Shown here piece after piece: positions 19,506 through 28,697 of a stretch of DNA of 64,000 nucleotides. The stretch's first letter is position 1; the number at the start of each line of letters is the position of its first letter. The notes beneath the pieces were generated by a model, which was given only the letters and a program-made list of their open reading frames with translations, made no database searches and had not been told where the DNA came from. The stretch is from NCBI GenBank assembly GCA_016703265.1, contig JADJCK010000003.1:496001-560000 (forward strand), given 5' to 3'. This DNA is from a bacterium. Its GTDB lineage: Bacteria; Krumholzibacteriota; Krumholzibacteriia; LZORAL124-64-63. The position numbers were made by a program, and so were the translations under genes.

Positions 19506-20576
19506 ATGCAGCAGGAACTTGCCAATCTGGAACGACTACTGCCTTCCCAACAGGCCATTCATAACAATTTTGTGCATTCCCTGCACGCTCTCCACCGCGA
19601 TCTCGTCCGAGCCGCCTACTACCTGCTGCAGGTTCGCCAACGCCAGATCCACCGGGCCCTGGGCTTTGCGAGCATCACGGACTATGCCCAGGCCGCGGCC
19701 GGACTTAGCCCGGCTCAATGCCGCAGCTTTCTTGAGCTCGCGCGGAATCTGGCGGATTTTCCCGATGTCGAGAAGGCGCTGCAGGCAGGGAGCCTGTCCT
19801 GGAGCCAGGCGCGCATGATCTGCCGCCGGGCGCGGCCGGAGGACCAGAAGCAATGGCTGGAGCTCGCGGCCACGCTCACCAGCGCGGAGTTGGGTGCGGT
19901 GGTCATGGGACAGACGGAGGAAACCCAAGAAGACATTCCCGCATCGCCCCGCCAACTCGAGTTGACAGTTCAGGCGCCCGTGAAGCTTCCGTCCAATATC
20001 ATGAGGCCCAGAGGCGAGGCCCCTTTTGCCGCGCCCATTCCCGCGTCACCGGTTTCGCTCGCGATCAAACTGCGCTTCACCATTGAGCAGTATGCGCGTT
20101 GGCAACGCCTGGCCGAGGCCGCCAGACGCAGGGGAAACCTGGAAGAGGCAGTTCTGGAGGGGCTCGGCGGCGCGAATGCAGGCCAGGACGGCGACAGCAG
20201 CGTCCCGTTGGTGGTCATGCTCGCCTGTCCCACCTGTGGCCGGGCTTCCTGCCCCACATCACGGGGCGAGTTCACAGTGCCCCGCCCCATGCTGGAAGCC
20301 GGCATGTGTGACGCGGTGGTGGAAGATGCCGACGGGAACCGCCGCCGCACCGTGAACCAGCGCCTGCGGCGCCGGGCCCTGCAACGGGCGCGCTATCGCT
20401 GTGAATCGCCCGGGTGCGAGTGCGCTGTGTTCCTGCAGGTGCACCATATCCGCCCGGTGGCGGAGGCCGGCGAGAACAAGCTGGAGAACCTGAAAGTGCT
20501 GTGCTGGCGATGCCACCGCACGTTGCACGATGCTGAAGACGCGGCGCGGCAATCGCTGAAGGAGTCACCGGAATGA
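19506..20576 (+). CDS. HNH endonuclease-domain protein (DUF222-like architecture)
   Basis: This 356-residue protein has an N-terminal alpha-helical region (residues 1-110, helix-rich, LNLT-like ASITDYAQAAAGLSPAQ), a variable middle with a CPTCGRASC cluster, and a C-terminal HNH nuclease (RCESPGCECAVFLQVHHIRPVAEAG, with NLKVLCWRCHRTLHD). The paired Cys-x-x-Cys motifs would bind the structural metal and the HxH the catalytic metal. It is transcribed against its neighbours and splits ubiX from ubiE-ubiD, so it may have been inserted. Such genes are common in mobile or repeated families, and the true substrate is unknown. Confidence 0.82.
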   Translation: MQQELANLERLLPSQQAIHNNFVHSLHALHRDLVRAAYYLLQVRQRQIHRALGFASITDYAQAAAGLSPAQCRSFLELARNLADFPDVEKALQAGSLSWSQARMICRRARPEDQKQWLELAATLTSAELGAVVMGQTEETQEDIPASPRQLELTVQAPVKLPSNIMRPRGEAPFAAPIPASPVSLAIKLRFTIEQYARWQRLAEAARRRGNLEEAVLEGLGGANAGQDGDSSVPLVVMLACPTCGRASCPTSRGEFTVPRPMLEAGMCDAVVEDADGNRRRTVNQRLRRRALQRARYRCESPGCECAVFLQVHHIRPVAEAGENKLENLKVLCWRCHRTLHDAEDAARQSLKESPE

Positions 20577-20660
20577 CGGCCATCGTTCTTGCACAATCAT
20601 CCCAGAACACGCACATCGGCGCGCAAACTCTGCCAATTCATCATGCCGAGCGCGCGCCAT

Positions 20661-21440
20661 TCACGGCAGCCGGCCCGCCACGATATGCGCGATCCCGAAA
20701 GTCTGCCGTTCCACCTCGACATCGCTGAACCCGTATTCGGCCAGCAGGTCGCGGAACTCGCGCACCGTCAGGAACTGGTCCATGCTCGCCGGCAGGTAGG
20801 CATACGCGCCCTTGTCGCGGCCCACCAGGCGGCCGAGCAGCCGCACGGAATTGCCGACCAGGAAGCGGATCGGCGCCACTACGCCGCGCAACTCGCCGTG
20901 GGCGCGCGGATCGTCGCGAAAGAACTCCAGCACCACCAACTGCCCGCCCGGCCGCAGCACGCGCGCGATCTCGCCCAGGCCGCCGCGCACGTCGGCGAAG
21001 TTGCGCACACCGAAGCCGACGGTCACCACATCGACACTGTGGTCGCGCAAGGGCAGCGCCAGGGCGTCGGCCGCCAGCAGTTCCAGTTCGTCGGCGCCCT
21101 TCTTCCCGCGCGAGCCGCGCAGCATCTCGGCGCAGAAATCGGCCGCAAGCCACGCGCGGCCGCGCCCCGCCGCGCGGCAGGCCAGCGCCAGGTCACCGGT
21201 GCCGGCGCAGAGGTCGAGGATCTCCCAGGCATCGTGGTCGATGCGCGCGGCCACCCGCTTGCGCCAGGCACGGTCGCGGCCGGCGCTGAGGAAATGGTTC
21301 ATGAAATCGTAGACGCCGGCAATGCGCGCGAACATGGCCTGCACCGAACGCCCGTGCTGCTGCGGGTCGCGCACGGTCCACACGCCCGCCTCGCGGGCGT
21401 GCACTTCCTCGAAGCGGCCGTTGCGGACAGGCTCACTCAT
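20661..21440 (-). CDS. ubiE: Demethylmenaquinone/ubiquinone C-methyltransferase UbiE
   Basis: This 259-residue class I SAM methyltransferase has motif I LDLCAGTGDL, then AADALALPLRDHSVDVV, the UbiE/COQ5 signature VGFGVRNF-ADVRGGLGEIARVLRPGG and a C-terminal FGIAHIVAGR. It performs the last methylation of menaquinone (or the C-methylation of ubiquinone). The ATG at 21440 overlaps the UbiD stop, so it is translationally coupled to the UbiD gene. The start just before PVRNGRF was chosen because a longer frame is only an artefact of overlap. Confidence 0.95.
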   Translation of the reverse strand: MSEPVRNGRFEEVHAREAGVWTVRDPQQHGRSVQAMFARIAGVYDFMNHFLSAGRDRAWRKRVAARIDHDAWEILDLCAGTGDLALACRAAGRGRAWLAADFCAEMLRGSRGKKGADELELLAADALALPLRDHSVDVVTVGFGVRNFADVRGGLGEIARVLRPGGQLVVLEFFRDDPRAHGELRGVVAPIRFLVGNSVRLLGRLVGRDKGAYAYLPASMDQFLTVREFRDLLAEYGFSDVEVERQTFGIAHIVAGRLP

Positions 21441-22979
21441 CGCGTGGAACCGCCCAGCTGCGCCAGCAGCGCCGCCCATTTCGCGTCCACGTCGGCCTTC
21501 ACGTCCGCCGACATGGTCACCAGTTCCGGCCACTGCCGCTGGTAGCCGTACTCGCCGGGCAGCTTGGTGGTGGCATCGATGCCCATCTTGCCGCCGAAGC
21601 AGGGCAGGTTGGTGGCGTGATCGAGCTGGTCCACGGGGCCTTCACTGAAAAACACGTCGCGCGCCGGGTCCATGCTGCCGGTCACGCGCCACAGCACCTC
21701 GTTCAGGTTGCACGTCCACGTCGGCGTCGACGACGATCACGTTCTTCGTGAACATGATCTGCCCGGTGCCCCACAGCGCATGGCACGTCTTGCGCGCGTG
21801 CCCGGGATAGGACTTTCGGATGCTGACGATCACCAGGTTGTGGAAGCACGCCGCCACCGGCAGGTGGTAGTCCACCACTTCGGGCAGCGGCACGCGCAGC
21901 AGCGGCAGGAACAACCGCTCGGTGGCCTGGCCCAGCCAGCCGTCCTCCATCGGCGGCCGCCCGACGATCGTGGTCAGGTACAGCGGCTCCCGCCGGCTGG
22001 TGATGCAGGTCACGTGGAAGACCGGGAATTCCTCGGCCAGCGAGTACCAGCCGGTATGATCGCCGAAATCGCCCTCCAGCCGGCGCTCGCCCGGTTCCAC
22101 ATAGCCTTCGATGATGAAGTCGGCCTCGGCCGGCACTTCCAGGTCGCAGGTCAGCGCCTTCACCATCGAGATGGGCTGCCCGGTGAGGAACCCCGCGAAC
22201 AGGGCCTCATCGACGTCCGGCGGCAGCGGCGCCGTTGCCGCATACGTCAGCACCGGCGGCCCGCCGATCGCCACGCAGACCGGCATGCGCTCGCCGCGCT
22301 TCTCGTAACCGGCGTGGTGGGCGGCCCCGGTCTTGTGGATCTGCCAATGCATGCCGGTGGTGCGGCCGTCGAAGACCTGCATGCGGTACATGCCGATGTT
22401 GCGGCGACCGTTCTCGGGACTGCGGGTGATGACCAGCGGCGTGGTGATGTACGGCCCGCCGTCGCGCGGCCAGGTTGTCAGCACGGGCATCAGGTCCAGG
22501 AGGCCGCGCCTGGCGAGTTCATCGCCCTGCACGACCACTTCCTGGCAGGCGCCCCGGCCCACGCTCTTCGGCGCGGCCGAGCCCCACTCCTTCAGCTTGC
22601 CCAGCAGGCGGATCTTCTCCCACAGGCCGTCGGGAGGCCCCAGGCGCAGCGGCTCCTCGACCCGCGCCGCCACCTCCGCCAGCGTCTCGCCGCCCAGGGC
22701 CCAGGCCATGCGGCGCTCGCTGGCGAACAGGTTGATGACCACCGGCACCGGCCGGCCGTCGGCCATGCGGGCCTGCGGACGGCCGCCCGCCGTCGCGCTC
22801 CAGCGGCCGGGCGCCGGGTTCTCGAAGAGCAGCGCCGGGCGCTCGCCCCGCTTGACGAACCGGTCGGCGATCTCGGTGATCTCCAGGCAGGGATCGGCCG
22901 GTTCGCTGATGCGGATCAGTTCGCCGCGCTCTTCACACAGGCGCACGAAGTCGCGCAGGTTGGCGGTCGGTTTGGCCAT
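21437..22979 (-). CDS. ubiD: UbiD-family prenyl-FMN decarboxylase (frame interrupted)
   Basis: The N-terminal frame (22979 to about 21707) shows typical UbiD signatures: RDGGPYITTPLVITRSPENG, RNIGMYRMQVFDGRTTGMHW, EGDFGDHTGWYSL and VTCITSRREPLY. The last part, LWRVTGSMDPARDVFFSEGPVDQLDHA and GGKMGIDATTK, is in another frame to 21437. Two bases are probably missing after VDVQ (about 21707), since adding two restores VDVQ-x-LNEVLWR with a final 514-residue protein. UbiD decarboxylates aromatic quinone precursors with the cofactor made by UbiX. The break is at a spot without a long run, so it may be real or a read error. It is coupled to UbiE. Confidence 0.88.
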
Positions 22980-23304
22980 GGGCAGGGGTCCCTGTCTGCG
23001 GGGGTCCGGGAAGTCCCGTCGGATCGGCCGTCAGGCCGCGGGCAGAAGGAACTTAGCAGAGGGTGACAGGAGCGGCAAGGCAGGTAGACCAACGGCCCCG
23101 GCGCCTTGGCAGACGTGTCGGGGCCGTGGTCTTTGGGTGATGGGTAGGTCGCCCGCCCTGCCCGCACCCGCAGAATCAGCATAGGTTTTGACTGGATTAT
23201 GATAGTTTCGGGATTGAAAAGTGAACAATTTATTGATATGATCCCTCCATCAGTCCAGCTAATGGAAAGAACAGCCACCGTCGGCCCAGGGAGAGCCCAC
23301 CGCC
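22980..23304. other. Divergent intergenic region between UbiD and LysR genes
   Basis: This gene-free region of 325 nt has a GC-rich left half with an inverted repeat (ACGGCCCCG at 23092-23100 with CGGGGCCGT at 23119-23127, 18-nt loop) and an AT-rich right half holding a sigma-70-like promoter. The hairpin lies in the likely leader of the UbiD transcript and could act as an attenuator or binding site. I see no small gene. Confidence 0.6.
23214..23242 (+). promoter_or_regulatory. Sigma-70-like promoter for the LysR gene
   Basis: TTGAAA (23214-23219) is followed by a 17-nt spacer and TATGAT (23237-23242) in an AT-rich patch 60 nt before the LysR ATG. Both hexamers are close to consensus. Autoregulation and control of the divergent ubiD gene would be typical for LysR proteins. 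Confidence 0.6.
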
Positions 23305-24159
23305 ATGCAGCTTTCGTCCCGCCAGCTCGAAGCATTCGTCGCCGTGGCCCGTACCCTGAACTTCACCCGGGCCGCCGAACGCCTGAACCTGACGCAATCG
23401 GCCCTGTCCCAACGCATCCGCAAGCTGGAAGAGGAACTGGGCGCCGCCCTGCTGGTCCGCGCGCCGGGCGCGGTGCGCCTGACAGATACCGGCAGCCGCA
23501 TCCTGCGCTTCTGCGAGGCCAAGGAGTCGCTGGAAGCCGAGATCCTGGCCGACCTGTCCACGTCGCGTACCGGCGATCTGGCCGGCGCCATCCGCGTGGC
23601 CGGGCACCTTTCGGTGCTGCGCCCGGTGGTCCTGCCGGCCCTGGCGGCGCTGCTGCGCGACCACCCCAAGGTCCATTGCGAACTGATCAACTCCGAACTC
23701 AAGAACCTGCCCGGCATGCTCAAGCGCGGCGAGGCGGACCTGGTCATCCTCGACAGCGAACTGCCCTGGGCCGCGGTGGAGAAATACAGCCTGGGCACGG
23801 AGTCGTATGTGGCCATCGAAAGCGCCGTTTACGCCACCCGGGCCCATGTCTGGCTGGACATCAACCCGGACGACCAGGTCACCGAGAAGTTCTTCCAGTT
23901 CCAGGGGCTCAGCCCCCAGTACCGCCGGTCCTACATGTCCGACGTGTACGGGATCATCGACGGTGTGGCCCTGGGCATGGGCCGGGCCGTCGTCCCGCGC
24001 CACATGCTGGCCGGGAGGCAGGACATCCGGGAGCTGCCCGAGTACCGTCCGCAGCCGTCCGGGGTCTGGCTGCACCATTACGCGCTCCCCTACTACTCGC
24101 GCCTGCAGCAGGCCGTGGTCGAATTGCTGACCCGGACCTGCCCGGGCGCCCTCGGCTAA
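23305..24159 (+). CDS. LysR-family transcriptional regulator
   Basis: This 284-residue regulator has a winged helix-turn-helix at residues 3-62 (RQLEAFVAVARTLNFTRAAERL...QSALSQRIRKLEEELG) and a periplasmic-binding-like effector domain (about 90-280). It is transcribed away from ubiD, with an AT-rich shared region. An ATG preceded by AGGGAGAG is the chosen start. The co-inducer cannot be read. Its neighbour suggests, but does not prove, control of quinone biosynthesis genes. Confidence 0.93.
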   Translation: MQLSSRQLEAFVAVARTLNFTRAAERLNLTQSALSQRIRKLEEELGAALLVRAPGAVRLTDTGSRILRFCEAKESLEAEILADLSTSRTGDLAGAIRVAGHLSVLRPVVLPALAALLRDHPKVHCELINSELKNLPGMLKRGEADLVILDSELPWAAVEKYSLGTESYVAIESAVYATRAHVWLDINPDDQVTEKFFQFQGLSPQYRRSYMSDVYGIIDGVALGMGRAVVPRHMLAGRQDIRELPEYRPQPSGVWLHHYALPYYSRLQQAVVELLTRTCPGALG

Positions 24160-24250
24160 GGGAAAGCCCGATATCAAGTAGGGCCGTTTCCGGGCGATAA
24201 CCCTGTTGCAGCCGTGACGCCCAACGGACTTCAACAGGAGATGCCAACGC

Positions 24251-26380
24251 GTGAGCCTGACCGACAATTCTATCCTGGCGGAACTCAAGGCTTCGGGCAA
24301 CCTGCCGTCGCCCACCGGCATTGCCCTGACCATCCTCGAGATGACGCGCGACCCCCTGGTCAGCACCGACGAACTGGCCAACGTACTGCAGGGCGATCCG
24401 GCGCTCACGGGACAGATCCTCAAGTACGCCAACAGCGCCGACTCCGGCTCACGCGTGCACGTGATCGCACTGCGTGACGCGCTCATGCGGCTGGGCCTGG
24501 CCCAGGTGCGGCAACTGTGCCTGAGCTTCTCCATCCTGGCCAACGCGCGCAGCGGACCCTGCGCGGCGTTCGACTACGAACGCTACTGGACGCGGTCGCT
24601 GGCGATGGCGGTCAGCTGCCAGTCCATCTCGCGCCTGGTGCGCTCGCTGAACCCCGACGAGGGCTTCACCTGCGGCCTGCTCTCGCACATCGGTCGACTG
24701 GCCATGGCCAGCGTGTATCCGGATGACTACGCGGAGATCCTTGCGCGCTGGGATCACGGTTCGCCCGCCGACCTCGCTGCGCTCGAGAAGAGCGTGACCG
24801 GCCTGACCCACATCGACGCTGCCGCCGCGATCCTCGAGGATTGGCGGCTGCCCGAGCACGTTGTGGCCGCTGCCCGCTACCAGGAGGACGGCAGCTGGAT
24901 CACCGGCGCGGCGGTGGCGCCCGCGAAGGACCGGGGCCGGCAACTGGCGCGCGTGCTGCACGCATCAAGCCTGGCCGCGGACATCTGCGTGGAGACCGGC
25001 CCGCGCCGCCACCTGATGGTGCTCGACTTCCTGAAGGCGGGACTGTCGCTGGGCTTCGAGGAGATGCCCTGGATCTCGATGTACGACGAGATCCTCGTCG
25101 AATGGGCGCGCATGGGCAGCGTGCTGGATATCGTGACTTCCCATGTGCCGTCGCTGGAGACGCTGGTGATCAAGGCCCGTGCCCAGGGTGGCGTGATCGA
25201 CGATCGCCCGCGTTCGCGCGGTGTCGTCATCGACACCCCGGCGCCGCAAACCGCCGCGCCGGTCGCCAATCGCCGCAGCGGGCCGCCCGTCACCGCGTCG
25301 GAAGCCGCCATGACCGAGGAGGGCGCCCGGGCCACCACGCCGACGGCCGCCCCCGCCGCCGCGCCGAGGCCGAAGGTGACGGAGGCCGTGACCGAAGAAG
25401 TCCCCGCCGAGACCGACCAGGGGCTGGACATCCTCATCTGCACCGACAGCGCCATCGAGATGAAGGTGCTCACGCACAAGCTGGAGCAGCTGGGCCACCG
25501 CATCACCGGCGCCGCGGACGGCCGCCAGGCCCTCGAAGCGGCCCTGAAGACGGCGCCGCAACTGATCCTCTCGGACTGGATGCTGCCGCGCCTCGACGGC
25601 CTGGAACTGTGCCGCATGCTGCGCTCGTCGCCGCAGACGCAGGGCATCTACTTCATCATCAACACGACCAACGATACGGGCGATGAACTGGTCCAGGGCT
25701 TCGAGGCCGGCATCAACGACTACATCGTCAAGCCGATGGACCACCGCATCCTGGCCGCGCGCTTGCGCGGCGCGTCGCAGGTGATCCGGCTGCGCGAGCA
25801 GAGCCTGCGTGACCGCGAAGAGATGCGTCACCAGCTCAGCCACATCAACAAGCTGAACCGCAAGCTCGAGAGCCTGGCCCGCGAGGACCAGTTGACCGGC
25901 CTGCCGAACCGTCGCGCCGGCCTGGAATTCCTGGACGAGACGTGGTCGCGCGCAACGCGGTCTGGCGAATCGATGCTGGTCATGCTGATGGACATCGACC
26001 ACTTCAAGAGGGTCAACGACACCTGGGGGCACGAAGCCGGCGACATCGTGCTGCAGCGGACGGCCACGGCCATGCGCGGCGCTGTCCGCGAGTACGACAA
26101 GGTCAGCCGCTACGGCGGCGAGGAGTTCCTGGTCGTGTGTCCGGGCGCCGACGTCCAGTACGCCTACGACATCGGCAACCGCATCCGCGAGGCCGTCGAG
26201 AAGAACATGATCGAGTCGCCGGTGTTCAAGGGCAACATCACCATCTCGATCGGCGTGTCGGTGCGCAACGCGGAACACCAGTGCACGCGCGACATGCTGC
26301 GCGATGCCGACGAGGCCCTGTACGCGGCCAAGGACAACGGCCGCAATGTGGTCTGCATCCACACGCGCATCGACGCCTGA
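24251..26380 (+). CDS. HDOD-receiver-diguanylate cyclase protein
   Basis: This 709-residue protein starts with an HDOD domain (residues 10-220, LPSPTGIALTILEM and DPALTGQILKYANSA), has an Ala/Pro/Thr-rich linker (about 320-390), a receiver (LDILICTDS, acceptor Asp in LILSDWMLPRLDG, Lys in YIVKPMDH) and a GGDEF domain (DQLTGLPNRRAG, active-site RYGGEEF) that should make cyclic di-GMP. The start is GTG at 24251 with AGGAG 10 nt upstream. Signal phosphorylation on the receiver probably controls cyclase activity. It stands alone between oppositely oriented or unrelated genes. Confidence 0.93.
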   Translation: MSLTDNSILAELKASGNLPSPTGIALTILEMTRDPLVSTDELANVLQGDPALTGQILKYANSADSGSRVHVIALRDALMRLGLAQVRQLCLSFSILANARSGPCAAFDYERYWTRSLAMAVSCQSISRLVRSLNPDEGFTCGLLSHIGRLAMASVYPDDYAEILARWDHGSPADLAALEKSVTGLTHIDAAAAILEDWRLPEHVVAAARYQEDGSWITGAAVAPAKDRGRQLARVLHASSLAADICVETGPRRHLMVLDFLKAGLSLGFEEMPWISMYDEILVEWARMGSVLDIVTSHVPSLETLVIKARAQGGVIDDRPRSRGVVIDTPAPQTAAPVANRRSGPPVTASEAAMTEEGARATTPTAAPAAAPRPKVTEAVTEEVPAETDQGLDILICTDSAIEMKVLTHKLEQLGHRITGAADGRQALEAALKTAPQLILSDWMLPRLDGLELCRMLRSSPQTQGIYFIINTTNDTGDELVQGFEAGINDYIVKPMDHRILAARLRGASQVIRLREQSLRDREEMRHQLSHINKLNRKLESLAREDQLTGLPNRRAGLEFLDETWSRATRSGESMLVMLMDIDHFKRVNDTWGHEAGDIVLQRTATAMRGAVREYDKVSRYGGEEFLVVCPGADVQYAYDIGNRIREAVEKNMIESPVFKGNITISIGVSVRNAEHQCTRDMLRDADEALYAAKDNGRNVVCIHTRIDA

Positions 26381-26386
26381 CGCCCG

Positions 26387-26866
26387 CTAGCCCTTCGCCT
26401 GGAACCGGCGCCGCAGGTCGAGGTGGTACTCGGCCAGCGGCCGCAGGTTCTGGTCCACCCCTAGCACGGCCAGCGCCCGCTCGTAGTCCTCGGGATGCAC
26501 GTGCAGGATGTAACGGTAGCCGCCGCGCCCGTCGGTGATGCCGTTGGCACTCGAGACGTTGATGTCCTCGTTGCACAACTTCTCGTGGATGCTCACCAGC
26601 GCGCCCAGTTCGTCGTCGCCCTGCACGATGAACGCGTGGTGCGGCCCCTGCAGCTGCAACCCCTCGTGCCGCGCGAAATCGCCGAGCCAGACCGCATTGA
26701 GCGGGTAGATCACCAACTGGGTACGCTCCCGCCCCACCGGGAAGGCGTTGAAGGCGACGAGATTGACGTCCTCGGCGGCCAATGCGCGCAGGAATCGGCA
26801 TCCCTGGCCGGGCCGGTCGTCGACCGTCGTGTAGTAGTAATCCACGGGGTAGATGCGGGCTGCCAT
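26387..26866 (-). CDS. ACT-domain protein
   Basis: This 159-residue protein consists of two ACT-like units: one with YYYTTVDDRPGQG and FNAFPVGRERTQLVI, the second with HEKLCNEDINVSSANGITDGRGGY and YILHVHPEDYERA. ACT domains bind small ligands such as amino acids and regulate partner enzymes; no catalytic domain is present. It is convergent with the HDOD-GGDEF gene (6 nt between stops), and its ATG lies 69 nt before a hairpin with a promoter-like TACAAT on the minus strand. The ligand is unknown. Confidence 0.82.
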   Translation of the reverse strand: MAARIYPVDYYYTTVDDRPGQGCRFLRALAAEDVNLVAFNAFPVGRERTQLVIYPLNAVWLGDFARHEGLQLQGPHHAFIVQGDDELGALVSIHEKLCNEDINVSSANGITDGRGGYRYILHVHPEDYERALAVLGVDQNLRPLAEYHLDLRRRFQAKG

Positions 26867-26910
26867 GGCGGTACCGTCCTTCGTTGGCGCCAGGTTGGTA
26901 CAGACGGGGC

Positions 26911-26934
26911 GCGCCGGAAAAAGGTTTCCGGCGC
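26911..26934 (-). terminator. Hairpin after the nucleotidase gene
   Basis: GCGCCGGAAA (26911-26920) pairs with TTTCCGGCGC (26925-26934) around AAGG. It follows the 5'-nucleotidase stop by about 45 nt on the minus strand, but no U-run follows, so termination is not certain. A TACAAT element (26939-26944 on the minus strand) next to it could drive the ACT-domain gene. Confidence 0.4.
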
Positions 26935-26979
26935 TTGTATTGTAGCAGAAACGGGGCGGAAAGAAACGGCCCGCCGCGC

Positions 26980-28587
26980 TCAGCGCCCCGGCGCCCCGCG
27001 GATACGCCCGCCCGCCGGCGCGGTCACCGTTCCGGCCTTCTCGACGGCCGCGGCCGCCACGGCCGAAAGCTCCTGCCCCAGGTCGGTGAACGGCGGATTC
27101 GGCCGCCCCAGGTAGACCGGGGCCATCATCGCCACAAAGTCCGGCATGGCCACCACATAGGCGCCTTCAAGGTCGAGCGGCCGGCCGCCGACGGTCACTT
27201 CGGCGGCGCGGGCCGGCGCGTTGCCCTCGCCCGTGACGATGGCATAGGAAAGACCCGACACCTGCAGGATGCCGTGGTCGCCGCCCACCTGGCCGGCGGC
27301 GTTCCAGTCGGCGAACGCGGCCAGTTCCCGCCCTGTCATCGCCACGGTGACCAGCGAGTTGGCGAACGGCAGCACCTCGTGGATGTGCAGACGGGTCAGA
27401 GTCCCGGCCGGCAGGTCGCGGCGGATGCCGCCCGAGTTGATCAGGCCCACGTCGGCCCCCGCGGCCTCGCGCAGCACATCGGCCAGCCAGTCGCCCAGTT
27501 CGCTCTCGCCGCGCCCGCGGCGCAGGTCCACCGCCAGCTTACCCAGTTCGCGGCCGTACTCGCGCTGCACCTGCTCCTGGTAGCCGGCCGCCAGGGCGGT
27601 CAGGTCCTTCAGGTCGCCGCCGGTCGCCAGCGAGTCGGCCCACAGGCTGACCAGCCGCCCCTCATAGCCGACCACGCGGTCATCCTCGACGCGCAGATCG
27701 AGCCGCCCCAGGTTCGTCATGGCCGAACCGGCCTGCACGATGAGGATGCCCCCGACCAGTTCCGGCTGGCGCATCCGCGTGTGGCTGTGCCCGCCCACGA
27801 TGACGTCGATGCCCGAACCGGCGAGCGCCGTCGCCAGCTTGCGGTCCTCGTCCAGGCCGTTGTGGCTGAGCACGACCAGCAGGTCCGTCTGCGGATCCAG
27901 GCTGGCGGCCTGGCGGCGCAGCAGCGGCTCCTGGGGCGCCATGACCAGGCCGGCAAAGCGGCTGGGCGCCACCACCTCGGTCATCTCGCCGCAGGAGACC
28001 CCCATGATGCCCACGCGCACGCCGCCGCGCTCGACAACGACGGGATCGGCGCGGAAGACGGGCTTCCCGTCCAGATCCACGATGTCGGCCGCCAGCACCG
28101 GGTGCTCGAACCGCGGCAGGAGCAGCTTGAGGTCGGCGAAACCGATATCGAATTCGTGGTTGCCCACCAGGCCGGCGTCGTAGTCCAGCGCGTTCAGCAG
28201 GCGCGCCACGGCGGCCCCGGGCACGCCGTCCTCGCGCAGGTTGCAGACCGGGTTGCCGGTCATGAAATCGCCGGCGTCGACCAGCAGGTCTGCCGCACTC
28301 GTGCGGCGCTCGATGGCCAGATAATGGGCCAGCGCCACCACGCCGCCCACCGCGCGGCCATCATCGCGCCAGTCGGCCGGGCGCGCGAACAGCCCGCTGT
28401 GGGTGTCGTTGGTGTGGAAAATGGTCAGGTTGTAGGGGCCCTGGCCCGAGGCGGGCTGCGGCTCGCCGGCCCCGAGTGCGGCGCCGGACCAGGCGCACGG
28501 CAGCATCGCCAGCAGGGCGACGACCACAGCCAGGGACCGCCGCCCGCCCGCCGGCACTTCTATCGTCAATGCAGGCCGGAACATCAT
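26980..28587 (-). CDS. 5'-nucleotidase/UshA-type bifunctional metallophosphatase
   Basis: This 535-residue exported enzyme has a signal peptide (about 1-40, hydrophobic SLAVVVALLAMLPCAWSG), an N-terminal metallophosphatase domain with IFHTNDTHSG, LVDAGDFMTGN, VGNHEFDIG and VVGGHSHTR (two-metal site), and a C-terminal 5'-nucleotidase domain (LADVLREAAGADVGLINSGGIRRD). It should hydrolyse nucleotides or related phosphoesters in the periplasm. I chose the ATG at 28587, which gives MMFRPALTIEV and a clean signal peptide with GGGAG 7 nt upstream; a start 9 residues earlier is possible. It is a single-gene unit. Confidence 0.9.
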   Translation of the reverse strand: MMFRPALTIEVPAGGRRSLAVVVALLAMLPCAWSGAALGAGEPQPASGQGPYNLTIFHTNDTHSGLFARPADWRDDGRAVGGVVALAHYLAIERRTSAADLLVDAGDFMTGNPVCNLREDGVPGAAVARLLNALDYDAGLVGNHEFDIGFADLKLLLPRFEHPVLAADIVDLDGKPVFRADPVVVERGGVRVGIMGVSCGEMTEVVAPSRFAGLVMAPQEPLLRRQAASLDPQTDLLVVLSHNGLDEDRKLATALAGSGIDVIVGGHSHTRMRQPELVGGILIVQAGSAMTNLGRLDLRVEDDRVVGYEGRLVSLWADSLATGGDLKDLTALAAGYQEQVQREYGRELGKLAVDLRRGRGESELGDWLADVLREAAGADVGLINSGGIRRDLPAGTLTRLHIHEVLPFANSLVTVAMTGRELAAFADWNAAGQVGGDHGILQVSGLSYAIVTGEGNAPARAAEVTVGGRPLDLEGAYVVAMPDFVAMMAPVYLGRPNPPFTDLGQELSAVAAAAVEKAGTVTAPAGGRIRGAPGR

Positions 28588-28697
28588 CCCCGGCTCCCTT
28601 CGGTTGGTCGACAACCCCCGAAATCCGGGGAAAACCGGGCGCCGCCCCGGCGTTCGATTGCCCGGGCGGCGCCCGCCGGGTTATTATTAAGCCAGAC

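Noticed and set aside
28637..28674. Hairpin GGGCGCCGCCC/GGGCGGCGCCC with following TTATTATT as a terminator
   Set aside because: It lies between two divergent genes, in the leader of the membrane protein, so there is no upstream transcript to end; it may be a leader structure only.
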